NCBI GenBank assembly: GCA_018401755.1
Contig: JAGYKJ010000006.1
Coordinates: forward strand, 248,001 to 312,000
Source: Litorivicinus sp.
GTDB taxonomy: Bacteria > Pseudomonadota > Gammaproteobacteria > Pseudomonadales > Litorivicinaceae
Length of the DNA stretch: 64,000 nt
Direction: 5' to 3'
The position numbers were made by a program, and so were the translations under genes. This document shows positions 9,228 through 19,641 of the stretch, one piece after another. The notes beneath the pieces were generated by a model, which searched no databases, was not told the DNA's origin, and worked only from the letters and a program-made list of their open reading frames with translations. The number at the start of each line of letters is the position of its first letter. Within the stretch, counting starts at the first letter, position 1.

Positions 9228-10404
9228 ATCACAGCAGCCGGAGTCAGAATCGCAGTCGGGTGTGTCTGAACAGCCAACGGATCACGCTGTCACTTCCGAT
9301 GCAGTCACCGAAGATGTTGTCGCCGTGGACTCAGCGGCTCAGGAGTCGCTGCCGAAAGACGATCCAGAGACTGAGGCGCGCATTGTTGAGGAGGCCAGTC
9401 ATCGCGCCAATTGGCTTGCGATAGCGATTGGTGTGATTGCGCTAGCCTCGACCGTCACACTTGGTTGGTTTGGATTCCTCGAGTGGAAGCGACTGAATGT
9501 GACCATTGCCGCGCTTGAGTCGTCTCAATCAACGGTACGGGGACTGTCGACCCAGATTGCTCAGTTGACGCCTCGTGTTGAAGCGGTTGAGCCACGTTTT
9601 GTGGACTCTGAGCGCCGAGTGATGGCCGCGCAAGAGGCGGCGAATGCTGTACTAGAGCGAGTTGAGGTGCTGGCGGAACGGTTACAGGCTAGCCAAGTTG
9701 ATACCCGCGAAACCTATTTGCTGGCCGAGGCAGAGTATCTGTTAAAGCTGGCCCAGCAGCGGGTTCTAATTGAGCGAAGCCCGTCGAATGCGCTGACCTT
9801 GATGCAGACAGCGGATGCATTAGTGGCGGAGCTCGCGGATCCTAGGTTGCAGTCGGTACGTGAGGCATTGGCCCTCGACATGCAAGCCTTGGTCGGGGTT
9901 CCTGAGCTTGACGTATTGGGTGTGCAGGCGAAAGTCAGCGCGATGACGGCACGTCTGGATGACCTCACACTTCCGGTGCGTCGCCTTTCTGCACCAGTCG
10001 TCGAGCTACCCGACGAAGTACAACCTCTCATGGATCGAGTATCCCAATACATCACGATCCATCGTCTTGATGCCCCGATTACGCCGCTAGTGACTGCTGC
10101 CGATGCGGGGCGAGCTCGGGAAGTGTTGCGTCTTCAGTTGGAGCAACTGAAACTTGCGATCCTGCGGGAGGAGGCTGCACTCTTTGAATCGACCCGGCGG
10201 GCGGCGTTATCGACCTTATCGCACTATTTTGATGCCAATACTGGAGCGGGGGCAGCGATCGAGGCTGGCTTGGTTGCGCTTGCCGATGTGCCGGTGACAC
10301 GCACGATTCCGGAGGCTAGTGAGGCGCTCGTGAGTTTGAAGTCGTATCGCCAGCAACTCCTGAATCGAATGGCCGCCGCGCGCGCTGTGGAGCGTACTAA
10401 ATGA
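9220..10404 (+). CDS. hemX: HemX family membrane protein
   Basis: A single-pass inner-membrane protein with a Ser/Glu/Asp-rich cytoplasmic N-terminus (about 1-60), one transmembrane helix (about 63-85, ANWLAIAIGVIALAS) and a long coiled-coil-rich periplasmic part. Members are often named uroporphyrinogen-III methyltransferase, but this sequence shows no methyltransferase motifs. It follows hemD with an 8-bp overlap and precedes hemY with a 4-bp overlap, the standard gammaproteobacterial order. Its role in haem synthesis is inferred from synteny only. Confidence 0.9.
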   Translation: MSKSQQPESESQSGVSEQPTDHAVTSDAVTEDVVAVDSAAQESLPKDDPETEARIVEEASHRANWLAIAIGVIALASTVTLGWFGFLEWKRLNVTIAALESSQSTVRGLSTQIAQLTPRVEAVEPRFVDSERRVMAAQEAANAVLERVEVLAERLQASQVDTRETYLLAEAEYLLKLAQQRVLIERSPSNALTLMQTADALVAELADPRLQSVREALALDMQALVGVPELDVLGVQAKVSAMTARLDDLTLPVRRLSAPVVELPDEVQPLMDRVSQYITIHRLDAPITPLVTAADAGRAREVLRLQLEQLKLAILREEAALFESTRRAALSTLSHYFDANTGAGAAIEAGLVALADVPVTRTIPEASEALVSLKSYRQQLLNRMAAARAVERTK

Positions 10405-11231
10405 CACGCTGGATGCGCCTTTTCCTGCGTCTTCTGGTATTTGCGGCACTGACCGCGGGCGGTATTTGGCTCGGGCAACAGGTCATGACAGACCCCGGTT
10501 ACGTGTTGTTTGCGCTCGGCGGATATGCCATCGAGATGTCATTCTGGATCTTTCTGATTTGTCTGATTGTCGTGATTGTGTCGTTTTGGATAGTGAGTGG
10601 TCTTCTGTGGCGGACCGGCCAATTACCTGTTGTGTTATGGCGGGCATTTGGGTCTGTGCGTCGCGATCGCGCAGATCGGCGTGTAGCTGAAGGGGCGTTA
10701 TGGTTGCAGCGAGGGGAGCCTGATCGTGCACTGCAACTCTTGACCAAAGACAGTGTGAACGACAGTGTCCCGGCGGTGCATTGGATTTTGGCAGCGATCG
10801 CATCCGCCCAGTTGGAGGACACCGTTGCCGCAGATCAGTATTTATCTCGAGCCCAATCACTGATGCGCGATGTTCCGAAGCCCTTGCTTGTGGCGCCCCT
10901 TCCGACACGGTTTAACGAACTGACGCGGGCGTTGAATAAACAATGGAATGAGGACTGGGTGCTCTTAGCCTGCCGACTAGACTGTGAGGACCCTTTGGCG
11001 CGCTTGCGGGATCTGCAGCGCTTTGAAAAGCGGCACTCGGCGAGTCCAATGCTGGCACTCGTCCAGGCTAAATTAGCCCGCTGGGCTGGTTTAGAAGCTG
11101 AAGCCACACATTATCGATCCCGTGCTCAGAAGCTGGCACCTGACGACCCAAGAATTTTGTTGGAGGCGGTGGAGGCTGCACTCGGGCCGCATCCTGCATT
11201 GCAGGAATTGGCCGCCGTCTTAGATGCTTAG
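10401..11231 (+). CDS. hemY: HemY-like tetratricopeptide membrane protein
   Basis: Last gene of the hemCDXY block. It has two N-terminal membrane segments (about 7-27 and 40-70) with the HemY_N-type linker [17 protein letters not shown], followed by a helical TPR-like region. At 276 residues it is much shorter than E. coli HemY (about 398), so the C-terminal TPR region is reduced. There is no frameshift sign: the sequence ends cleanly and overlaps the rho stop by 4 bp on the opposite strand. The function is unassigned; a protoporphyrin-related role is inferred from context. Confidence 0.83.
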   Translation: MTRWMRLFLRLLVFAALTAGGIWLGQQVMTDPGYVLFALGGYAIEMSFWIFLICLIVVIVSFWIVSGLLWRTGQLPVVLWRAFGSVRRDRADRRVAEGALWLQRGEPDRALQLLTKDSVNDSVPAVHWILAAIASAQLEDTVAADQYLSRAQSLMRDVPKPLLVAPLPTRFNELTRALNKQWNEDWVLLACRLDCEDPLARLRDLQRFEKRHSASPMLALVQAKLARWAGLEAEATHYRSRAQKLAPDDPRILLEAVEAALGPHPALQELAAVLDA

Positions 11232-12487
11232 CGTTTTTTCATGGATTGGAAGAATTCATCGTTGGTCTTGGTGGTTTTAATCCGATCAACCAAGAACTCG
11301 ATGGCTTGAAGATCTTCCATCGAGTCGAGTAGCTTTCGGAGGATCCACATCCGCTGCAACTCTTCTTCGGTGGTTAGGAGATCTTCGCGACGCGTTCCAG
11401 ACTTTCGAATATTGATGGCCGGGAAAATCCGCTTCTCGGCCGCGCGACGCTCGAGATTCAATTCACTATTTCCAGTTCCCTTGAATTCTTCGAAGATCAC
11501 TTCATCCATCTTCGACCCAGTATCAACCAGGGCGGTGGCGATAATTGTGAGAGATCCACCCTCTTCGATATTTCGTGCTGCGCCGAAGAAGCGCTTTGGA
11601 CGCTCCAAAGCGTTGGCATCAACACCACCGGTTAAGACCTTGCCTGATGACGGCTGGACGGTGTTGTAAGCGCGCGCCAAACGGGTAATGGAATCCAACA
11701 AAATAATGACATCCCGCTTATGTTCGGTCAGGCGCTTTGCCTTTTCGAGCACCATTTCGGCGACTTGGACGTGACGTGTGGGTGGCTCGTCAAACGTCGA
11801 GGCCACTACTTCGCCACGCACCGTGCGTTGCATCTCAGTGACTTCTTCAGGGCGTTCATCGATCAACAAGACGATCAGGTAGGCGTCAGGATTATTGCGG
11901 GTGATGCTGTTGGCAATATTTTGCAACATCAACGTTTTCCCCGCTTTCGGCGGTGACACAATTAATCCCCGTTGACCTTTTCCAAGCGGACAGACCAGAT
12001 CGATGATTCGTGCGGTGAGATCTTCAGTGGAGCCATTCCCGATTTCCATGATCATGCGTTCTTGCGGGAAGAGCGGTGTCAGGTTCTCAAAGAGGATCTT
12101 ATTCTTAGCATTTTCTGGGCGGTCAAAATTGATCTCATCCACCTTCAATAATGCGAAATATCGCTCACCATCCTTCGGTGGCCGAATCTTTCCAGCGATC
12201 GAGTCTCCCTTTCGGAGGTTGAATCGGCGGATTTGACTTGGGGACACGTAAATGTCGTCCGGCCCGGCCAAATAACTCGAGTCTGCGGAGCGAAGGAATC
12301 CGAATCCATCCGAGAGGATTTCGAGGACACCGTCACCGTAAATGTCTTCACCGCTTTTCGCGTGTGCTTTCAAGATGGAGAAAATAACGTCTTGCTTTCG
12401 GCTTCGCGCTAAATTTTCGAGGTTCATGCTCTCGGTAATTTCGAGGAGCTGCGGCATGGTTTTTTGTTTGAGTTCTGTCAGGTTCAT
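11228..12487 (-). CDS. rho: Transcription termination factor Rho
   Basis: Hexameric RNA-dependent ATPase that terminates transcription. The ATG at 12487 ([14 protein letters not shown]) gives 419 residues, the same as E. coli. The N-terminal Rho_N helix bundle, a cold-shock-like RNA-binding domain (about 50-125) and the RecA-like ATPase domain with P-loop [11 protein letters not shown] are all visible, as is [13 protein letters not shown]. It lies downstream of trxA on the same strand, the classic gammaproteobacterial trxA-rho order, separated by a 127-bp leader that contains a perfect 10-bp hairpin. Confidence 0.98.
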   Translation of the reverse strand: MNLTELKQKTMPQLLEITESMNLENLARSRKQDVIFSILKAHAKSGEDIYGDGVLEILSDGFGFLRSADSSYLAGPDDIYVSPSQIRRFNLRKGDSIAGKIRPPKDGERYFALLKVDEINFDRPENAKNKILFENLTPLFPQERMIMEIGNGSTEDLTARIIDLVCPLGKGQRGLIVSPPKAGKTLMLQNIANSITRNNPDAYLIVLLIDERPEEVTEMQRTVRGEVVASTFDEPPTRHVQVAEMVLEKAKRLTEHKRDVIILLDSITRLARAYNTVQPSSGKVLTGGVDANALERPKRFFGAARNIEEGGSLTIIATALVDTGSKMDEVIFEEFKGTGNSELNLERRAAEKRIFPAINIRKSGTRREDLLTTEEELQRMWILRKLLDSMEDLQAIEFLVDRIKTTKTNDEFFQSMKKR

Positions 12488-12569
12488 GGGATCTCTGACC
12501 CACACAAGGCTGTGGCCGGCGGGGTTTTACTGGGTTGGATAAGACACAAATGGAAGGTTGCGGCGATAT

Positions 12570-12603
12570 GCCACCCAGAGAGAGTAGGGTCTTTCTGGGT
12601 GGC
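12570..12603 (-). terminator. 10-bp hairpin between trxA and rho
   Basis: GCCACCCAGA (12570-12579) and TCTGGGTGGC (12594-12603) form a perfect 10-bp stem with a 14-base loop. In minus-strand transcripts it lies between the trxA stop and the rho start. No run of U follows it in that direction, so it is either an incomplete terminator or attenuator, or a structure in the rho leader. Rho genes are commonly autoregulated in their leaders, so a regulatory role is possible but inferred. Confidence 0.5.
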
Positions 12604-12614
12604 CGTCTAGTGTT

Positions 12615-12941
12615 TTAGATGTTTGAGTCCAAAAATGCTTGCAATTGGCTCTTTGATAACGCGCCCACCTTTGTCGCTTCGGGTTCGCCATTTTTAAACA
12701 GGATCAATGTTGGGATTCCACGAATATTGAATTTCTCCGTCGTTTCACGGTGATCATCCACGTTCAGCTTGGCAATCTTGAGTTTCCCTTCGTAGTCCGC
12801 TGCTAACTCTTCCAGAACAGGGGCGATTGTCTTGCAAGGGCCGCACCATTCTGCCCAAAAATCCACGAGGACAGGCACATTGGCTTGACCCACCTCGATC
12901 TCGAAGTTGTCATTGGTTAACGCGGTGATCCGGTCACTCAT
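12615..12941 (-). CDS. trxA: Thioredoxin 1
   Basis: Small cytoplasmic disulfide reductase of 108 residues with the WCGPC active site (about residues 32-36), the buried Asp in [10 protein letters not shown] and the cis-Pro segment GIPTLILF. The ATG at 12941 is chosen because an AAGGAGCC ribosome-binding site lies just upstream and the protein then matches E. coli thioredoxin in length. It lies between hemB and rho, all on the minus strand, but with 31 bp and 127 bp gaps rather than tight coupling. Confidence 0.97.
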   Translation of the reverse strand: MSDRITALTNDNFEIEVGQANVPVLVDFWAEWCGPCKTIAPVLEELAADYEGKLKIAKLNVDDHRETTEKFNIRGIPTLILFKNGEPEATKVGALSKSQLQAFLDSNI

Positions 12942-12972
12942 TGAAGAGGCTCCTTGTCGATATAAATGGTCG

Positions 12973-13992
<1,020 letters not shown>

Positions 13993-14048
13993 TCAGTCCT
14001 TGGCGAGTCATCTCGTGTCATGATTGTCATGCGGAATGAAGCATAACA

Positions 14049-14768
14049 TTGCCTTCCCTGTGGAGCATGATCGTGAAAAAAATCGTTGGTCTTGGATTGA
14101 TATGCCTCATGGCGGTGCTTGGATGGGTTGCGACTGAGGCGGTCTCTCTGGAGGTGCTCGCTGCCAATTATAGCGACTTAAAACTCACCATTGACCAATC
14201 CAAACCCCTGGCACTGCTGGTATTTGGAGTCCTGTACTGCCTTTGTGTGGCTTTATCCTTGCCGATTGCAACCTTGTTGACGCTGGGTGGGGCGGCGATC
14301 TTTGGTTGGATTGGGGTGATCCCTATTTGGCTGGGAGCAACCGGTGGCGCTGTGATTGTGTTTGTCGCTGTGCGGTTCTTTTTTGCACAGTGGGCGCAGC
14401 GCACACTGGATCAATCGTTACGGCGATTTCGGGGTGCATTTCTGGCGCATCCATTTCGGTGGGCACTGAGTATGCGACTGATTCCCGTCGTGCCATTTTG
14501 GGTTGCCAATGCCTTACCTGCGTTGTTGGGGATGCGGCTGGGGAGTTTTGTTTTGTCCACTGGGCTGGGGATTTTGCCGGGGACTTTGATTTACGTGAGT
14601 GTGGGTGTGGGCTTTGATGCCTTTTTCAGTCAAGGTGGTGTGCCGAGTTTAGAGACTTTGTCGTCACCGAAGGTGTGGGGGCCACTGCTGGCCCTCGGTG
14701 GCCTTATTGGTATGTCGACTTTCTTTGGCCAACGTAAAGAGCGTGAAGTGCATGACAAGACGATTTGA
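14049..14768 (+). CDS. TVP38/TMEM64 (SNARE-associated/DedA-like) membrane protein
   Basis: A 232-239-residue multi-spanning inner-membrane protein with about six hydrophobic segments and the family's central motif: a G-rich re-entrant stretch (LTLGGAAIFGWIGV) and an R-x3-RLIPVVPFWVANALPALLG segment. Starts: TTG at 14049, ATG at 14067 or GTG at 14073. The GGAG at about 14061-14064 best fits the GTG. It overlaps the next gene by 17 bp. TVP38 proteins and mercuric-reductase-like flavoproteins are often adjacent or fused, as here. The biochemical role is unknown; relatives act in lipid scrambling or undecaprenyl phosphate transport. Confidence 0.8.
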   Translation: MPSLWSMIVKKIVGLGLICLMAVLGWVATEAVSLEVLAANYSDLKLTIDQSKPLALLVFGVLYCLCVALSLPIATLLTLGGAAIFGWIGVIPIWLGATGGAVIVFVAVRFFFAQWAQRTLDQSLRRFRGAFLAHPFRWALSMRLIPVVPFWVANALPALLGMRLGSFVLSTGLGILPGTLIYVSVGVGFDAFFSQGGVPSLETLSSPKVWGPLLALGGLIGMSTFFGQRKEREVHDKTI

Positions 14769-16146
14769 TCTCTGCGTAATCGGTGGGGGAAGTGGTGGTC
14801 TTTCGGTTGCCGCGGGTGCCGCACAAATGGGCGCATCGGTTGTGTTGTTTGAAGGGCATCGGATGGGTGGTGATTGTTTAAATTCCGGGTGTGTCCCATC
14901 CAAAGCATTGTTGGCGATTGCCAAAGGCTCGGTGCGCCCAGTGATGGATCCAGTGGTCGAGTATGCGCGTGCGAAGGCGCGCGTTCGAGAAGTTGTCGAC
15001 AGCATTGCTCCACATGACTCGGTGGAGCGATTTGAAGCGCTAGGGGTCACCGTGATTCAGCAGCGCGCTCAGTTTTTGGATGCAAAAACTGTCACGGGGG
15101 GTGATCACACCGTTCGCGCTCGACGAATTGTCATTGCAACTGGGTCCCGCCCAAGAATTCCAACGATCCCAGGTCTCGATCGAGTCCCCTACTGGACCAG
15201 CGATACGCTGTTTCAAGAGGATCAGTTTCCAGCGTCACTGATTATCTTGGGCGGCGGCGCGATTGGTTTGGAAATGGCGCAAGCCCATCGATTACTCGGA
15301 TCCGAGGTCACCGTGATTGAATCGGTTGCACTCCTGCCTCGGGACGAGCCAGTGCTTGTGGCGGAGTTACAGGCGCTTCTTGAAGCCAGCGGAATTCAGT
15401 TCTTTGTAGGGACGGCAGTAACGCATGTCACTGAAACAGATGATCGGCAGGTGTGTGTGCAGTTGGAGAATGGTCGAACTGTGACAGCGGATCGTTTACT
15501 GATTGCCACCGGACGCGAGCCGAATATCGATGATTTGGGCTTAGACAGGGCGGGAGTTGATACAACTGCGCGCGGTGTCACCACGGATGACCGATTGCGA
15601 ACGAGTCAACGGCATATTTTTGCGATTGGTGATGTCGCTGGCCGTCAGACACTGACACATGTGGCTGGGGCCCATGCTAGCGTGGTTGTGAAGCAGGCAT
15701 TGTTTGGGTGGCCAGCAAAGATCGATCGTCAGACTGTTCCTTGGGTGACCTACACAGATCCGGAGCTCGCCCATGTTGGTCTGTCGGCATCTGAGCGTGA
15801 CGCACGCATTCCACTGTCACAACAACGCGTCATCGAGATTCCATTTTCCGACATCGATCGGGCGCGGTGTGAAGGACGGACCGACGGCCGGATCCGCTTG
15901 ATCACCGATGCGAAGGCCCGAATCCTCAGTGTGGACCTGTTGGGCCAACATGCCGGTGAGTTGATCCTTCCATGGGTCATGGCGATTGATCAGGGCCTTC
16001 GTTTGACGCAAATTGCGTCCACGATTGTCCCCTATCCGACCCGTTCGGAAATTACCAAGCGCGTGGCTGGAGCCTATTTCACGCCGCGTCTATTTTCTTC
16101 CCGTACTCGGGCTATTGTCCGTTGGATTCAGCGATGGATCCCATAG
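14752..16146 (+). CDS. Pyridine nucleotide-disulfide oxidoreductase, class I (MerA/Lpd-like)
   Basis: FAD-dependent NAD(P)H oxidoreductase of 464 residues. It has the FAD Rossmann motif GGGSGGLSVAAGAAQMG, the redox-active disulfide in GGDCLNSGCVPSK, a second NAD(P) Rossmann motif (ILGGGAIGLEMAQ) and the ATG..D FAD motif (FAIGDVAG). The C-terminal interface reads VPYPTRSE, without the His usually found one residue before this Pro in lipoamide dehydrogenases, and there are no vicinal C-terminal cysteines as in true MerA. It is therefore probably neither enzyme. The ATG at 14752 lies inside the end of the TVP38 gene, so the pair is translationally coupled. Confidence 0.85.
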   Translation: MTRRFDLCVIGGGSGGLSVAAGAAQMGASVVLFEGHRMGGDCLNSGCVPSKALLAIAKGSVRPVMDPVVEYARAKARVREVVDSIAPHDSVERFEALGVTVIQQRAQFLDAKTVTGGDHTVRARRIVIATGSRPRIPTIPGLDRVPYWTSDTLFQEDQFPASLIILGGGAIGLEMAQAHRLLGSEVTVIESVALLPRDEPVLVAELQALLEASGIQFFVGTAVTHVTETDDRQVCVQLENGRTVTADRLLIATGREPNIDDLGLDRAGVDTTARGVTTDDRLRTSQRHIFAIGDVAGRQTLTHVAGAHASVVVKQALFGWPAKIDRQTVPWVTYTDPELAHVGLSASERDARIPLSQQRVIEIPFSDIDRARCEGRTDGRIRLITDAKARILSVDLLGQHAGELILPWVMAIDQGLRLTQIASTIVPYPTRSEITKRVAGAYFTPRLFSSRTRAIVRWIQRWIP

Positions 16147-16245
16147 GTCCTCGGTTCGTTTTGAAAATGGATCAACCTGCCCCGATAGTTGCATCACACG
16201 CGAGGTCGCTTTTGTGATGGTTTGTAGGCGCTCTGGAGGGATGTC

Positions 16246-17427
16246 ATGAGGCTCCTAATTGCATTGTTAATGACATTGGTCGCTCCGTTGGCGAGTGCTG
16301 ATCGCTGGTCTCAGACGTTGCTGGAGGCACGAGGCCAGACGGTCTACTTCAATGCGTGGGGTGGCTCTGAGGTAATTAATCAATACATCGCTCGCGTGGG
16401 TCAGACGCTTGCGTCGGAGTACCAAATTCAATTGGTTCACGTGAAGGTCGATGATATTGCCGCGGTGATTGCTCGCCTTGATACCGAGCGGCGCGCACGA
16501 GCATCCCAGGGGTCGACCGATCTTTTGTGGGTCAATGGTGAAAATTTTGCGCGACTCAAGCAGGAGGGCTTATTGGGCGAGCCCTTTGTCGATGCGTTGC
16601 CTAATGCGCAGTTTTTGGATCCAAACGATGTCACATTGTTCAACGATTTTTCCATTCCAACCGATGGACTTGAAGCGCCCTGGGGTCGAGCCCGTCTGGT
16701 ATTTTTGCACGATACCTCGGTACTCCCCGCCCCGCCAACGAGTCTCGAGGAGATGCTGTCCTTTGCGCTCGAAAATCCCGGTCGCGTGAGCTACCCGAAG
16801 CCTCCAAATTTTCATGGAACAACGTTTCTAAAACACGTGTTACTCAAAACAGCCCCGAATCCCGACGTATTAGCGGCGCCAGTGACTCCCACGGCTTTTG
16901 CCGAACAAACTGCATCGTTATGGAATTTCTTGGATCGATTGCATCCCGTTGCGTGGCGTCAGGGTCGGCAGTTTCCTGATTCTGCGGAGGGCATGATGCA
17001 GCTATTGGCCGATGGTGAACTGGCGATCGCATTGAGTTTTAACCCCAATGATGCGGCGAACCAGATTGCCGTGGGTCGTCTGCCAGAGACCGTTCGAACC
17101 CACATCCATCAGGGCGGTACCCTTGGGAATACACATTTTCTCGCCATTCCCTTGAATGCCCGTGCCCGCGCAGCAGCCTTGGTGACGATCAATGCATTGT
17201 TGTCACCACGTTGGCAAGCCGATAAGGCGAATCCTGAGGTTTGGGGTGATCCTACTGTGCTGGATATGAGGCGCCTAGACAGTGATGCTCGTGCGATCTT
17301 TGCAGCGTTGCCCATTTCTCCCGCAGTGCTGCGTGCAGACCAATTGGGACCAGCCCTGCCTGAGCCACACGCCTCGTGGACGGAGCCACTCGAGGCCACT
17401 TGGCGGGCACGGTACCTCACCCAATGA
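16246..17427 (+). CDS. ynjB: ABC transporter substrate-binding protein, YnjB-like
   Basis: Periplasmic binding protein of 393 residues with a signal peptide (MRLLIALLMTLVAPLASA). The mature protein begins with the family's WGGSEVINQYI motif. It is the first gene of a coupled set: its stop overlaps the start of the permease (ATGA), which overlaps the ATPase, which overlaps a CDP-alcohol phosphotransferase. This order corresponds to E. coli ynjB-C-D and ynjF. The ligand is not known; YnjB-like proteins fall near thiamine/iron-type binding proteins. Confidence 0.85.
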   Translation: MRLLIALLMTLVAPLASADRWSQTLLEARGQTVYFNAWGGSEVINQYIARVGQTLASEYQIQLVHVKVDDIAAVIARLDTERRARASQGSTDLLWVNGENFARLKQEGLLGEPFVDALPNAQFLDPNDVTLFNDFSIPTDGLEAPWGRARLVFLHDTSVLPAPPTSLEEMLSFALENPGRVSYPKPPNFHGTTFLKHVLLKTAPNPDVLAAPVTPTAFAEQTASLWNFLDRLHPVAWRQGRQFPDSAEGMMQLLADGELAIALSFNPNDAANQIAVGRLPETVRTHIHQGGTLGNTHFLAIPLNARARAAALVTINALLSPRWQADKANPEVWGDPTVLDMRRLDSDARAIFAALPISPAVLRADQLGPALPEPHASWTEPLEATWRARYLTQ

Positions 17428-19022
17428 GACATCCGATTGCCTGGGTCATCCTGGTGGCCTTGGTTGCCGGGTGTGCCGGGTTGATTTGGGAGCTCCAAGA
17501 GATGGAAGTTGTGCGTCGCGCTTGGGCTGTCTTGCTGGCTGAGCCGGCCATGGGTTCGGTGTGGATCCTCTCCATTTGGGTGGCGGTTGCCAGTACCTGT
17601 TTGAGTGTCATTGCCGCGCGTACGTTGGCCGCCTGGCTGTGGCGTCGCCCAAATCGCGAATGGATCTCAATACTGCTTGCGGTGCCACATGGGGCCGTTG
17701 CACTTGGATTACTGTGGCTCATGGCTCCCAGTGGACTGCTCATGCGTTGGCTGGCGATTCCTCTGGATGTGTTGAGCCCCCCCGATTGGGCATTTCCTCA
17801 GGATACTTGGGGGATTGGCTTGATTCTCGCTTTGACTGTGAAAGAAACGCTGTTTTTAACGGTCATGGCCTTTGCAGTCCTGGCACGCCTACCATTCCAA
17901 AGCCAAGCCCTGCATGCCGCCAGTTTGGGTTGGTCAGCCGATCGTTTTTTTCTTCAATCGTTGTGGCCGCAAATTCTGCCGAGACTCTCGGCTCCGATTC
18001 TGGTTGTGTTGGCCTTTGGGCTGACGAATCTCGAATTGACGGTGATCATGTCACCGGACATTCCAGGAATGATTGGTCCACGCCTCTATGCTCTTTTTAC
18101 TGACGCCGATCCAATCCGACGGGCCGCGGGCGCGTTGGGTTCTCTCCTACTGTTTCTTGTGACCTTGGTCCTGTCAGGGTTATGTCTTGGCATGCTTCAG
18201 GGATTCGCGCAGACACAGCGCCGACGACTGGAACATCGCGCGCCATCGATGGGGTGGTTTCGTGGACTTAAGGCGATGTTATGTTTTGGTGGGTTGATCT
18301 GGATCCTGATCGGTGTGGTGCTCGCCTTATGGGCCGTGGCTGGATCATGGTCATTTCAAATGGCATTGCCGGTGTTTGACTGGGATCGATTACCCCAGCG
18401 GATGTTACGCATGCAAGCCGCGACGCTCGATACACTCCGCGTCGGAGTTATGACCGCGATCTGTGCAGTCGTCGGCGCAATATGGGTCTTGGAAGGCATG
18501 GCGCGGCGCCACGAATCGACGCCATCGTTATTTTGGTGGGGCCTACTTTGGATGCCTGCACTTCCACTGTCGGCGGGACTGCTCTCCGTCTGGCTGATTT
18601 TGGGTGGACAGCCCGGTTTCTGGGCTGTCTTATTCGCGCATTGGTTGATTGCATGCCCCTACGCCTTGATCGTCCTTGCTGGGCCTTGGTTAGCCCGTCC
18701 AGTCTGGGAGCGACAGGTACTGCAAATGTCTGGAATCAATGATTGGACGGCATTGCGGCGTGTTTGGATTCCAAAACACCGGTCTGCCATATTGTTGGCC
18801 TTTGCCGTTGCTTTTTCAGTCAGTTGTGCACTCTATACTCAGACATTGATGCTGGGAGGTGGGCGCGTTGAAACGTTGGCCACGGAGTTGGTCGTGACCA
18901 TGCAGTCGGATCGCCGTTTGGCGGCTCTCGCCGGATTTGCCAATACTTTGTTGCCTGCCGCACTGTTTGGATGTGCTGTGTGGTTCGGTCATCGGCGGAG
19001 GTGGAATGCTCGTCTGTCGTAA
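17424..19022 (+). CDS. ynjC: ABC transporter permease, YnjC-like (fused two-domain)
   Basis: A 532-residue inner-membrane permease with two copies of the BPD_transp_1 domain, each with about six membrane helices, separated by a cytoplasmic linker near residues 255-275. The EAA-type loops are recognisable (AASLGWSADRFFLQSLWPQ in the first half, LQMSGINDWTALRRVWIPK in the second). The start at 17424 (ATG) overlaps the ynjB stop as ATGA, and the hydrophobic helix follows at once. It partners the ATPase encoded next. Confidence 0.86.
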   Translation: MRHPIAWVILVALVAGCAGLIWELQEMEVVRRAWAVLLAEPAMGSVWILSIWVAVASTCLSVIAARTLAAWLWRRPNREWISILLAVPHGAVALGLLWLMAPSGLLMRWLAIPLDVLSPPDWAFPQDTWGIGLILALTVKETLFLTVMAFAVLARLPFQSQALHAASLGWSADRFFLQSLWPQILPRLSAPILVVLAFGLTNLELTVIMSPDIPGMIGPRLYALFTDADPIRRAAGALGSLLLFLVTLVLSGLCLGMLQGFAQTQRRRLEHRAPSMGWFRGLKAMLCFGGLIWILIGVVLALWAVAGSWSFQMALPVFDWDRLPQRMLRMQAATLDTLRVGVMTAICAVVGAIWVLEGMARRHESTPSLFWWGLLWMPALPLSAGLLSVWLILGGQPGFWAVLFAHWLIACPYALIVLAGPWLARPVWERQVLQMSGINDWTALRRVWIPKHRSAILLAFAVAFSVSCALYTQTLMLGGGRVETLATELVVTMQSDRRLAALAGFANTLLPAALFGCAVWFGHRRRWNARLS

Positions 19023-19641
19023 TCTGAGCGTTGAGCGCGATGGGAGACTGTTATTTCAGCCATTTTCGATACAGGTGGCGGCCGGCCAGGTATTGACACT
19101 CGAAGGCCCCTCGGGACTTGGCAAGTCTACTTTACTGGGGGCTCTGGTCGGACCGTTGCCGGGGATCTCCTTGTCTGGTGATGTCCATCTGCACGGGCTG
19201 ACTTGGTCGAGTGTGCCTGTCCAGCCAGGGCGGGCTCAGATGGTCTTTCAAGAGCCGAGCTTGTTCCCGCATTTATCCATTGGCGCGAATGTTGCGCTCG
19301 GATTAGAGGGGTTATCCCGCGACGCGAAGAGCCGACGCGTGACAGAGTTGTTTCGCATGCTTGGCCTTAACTACCGGCTTGATCATCCCGCAAGCGCGTT
19401 GTCTCGTGGCGAAGCAATGCGGGTTCAAATTGCGCGAGCGTTGGCGCCTGAACCAGAGGTCTTACTCCTGGATGAGGCATTCAGTGCTCTGGATCCGAGT
19501 CGCCGATGCGCTGTGCGTGACCTGGTCTTTCAGTGGGTCGAGCAAACCGGATCGATTTGTATTCAGGTGACGCATGCAGGCGAAGATCGCCCGATCGGAG
19601 GAGTTCATCAATGTTTGATGCCCGTATCAGCAGCTGGCTAA
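19006..19641 (+). CDS. ynjD: ABC transporter ATP-binding protein, YnjD-like
   Basis: A 211-residue ATPase with Walker A GPSGLGKSTLL, Walker B LLLDEAFSALD and a signature motif reading LSRGEAMRVQIARAL, where the usual LSGGQ has Arg and Glu. The ATG at 19006 is preceded by a CGGAGGTGG ribosome-binding site and overlaps the permease gene by 17 bp. It energises the YnjBC importer. The divergent signature is worth noting, but similar variants occur in YnjD proteins. Confidence 0.85.
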   Translation: MLVCRNLSVERDGRLLFQPFSIQVAAGQVLTLEGPSGLGKSTLLGALVGPLPGISLSGDVHLHGLTWSSVPVQPGRAQMVFQEPSLFPHLSIGANVALGLEGLSRDAKSRRVTELFRMLGLNYRLDHPASALSRGEAMRVQIARALAPEPEVLLLDEAFSALDPSRRCAVRDLVFQWVEQTGSICIQVTHAGEDRPIGGVHQCLMPVSAAG

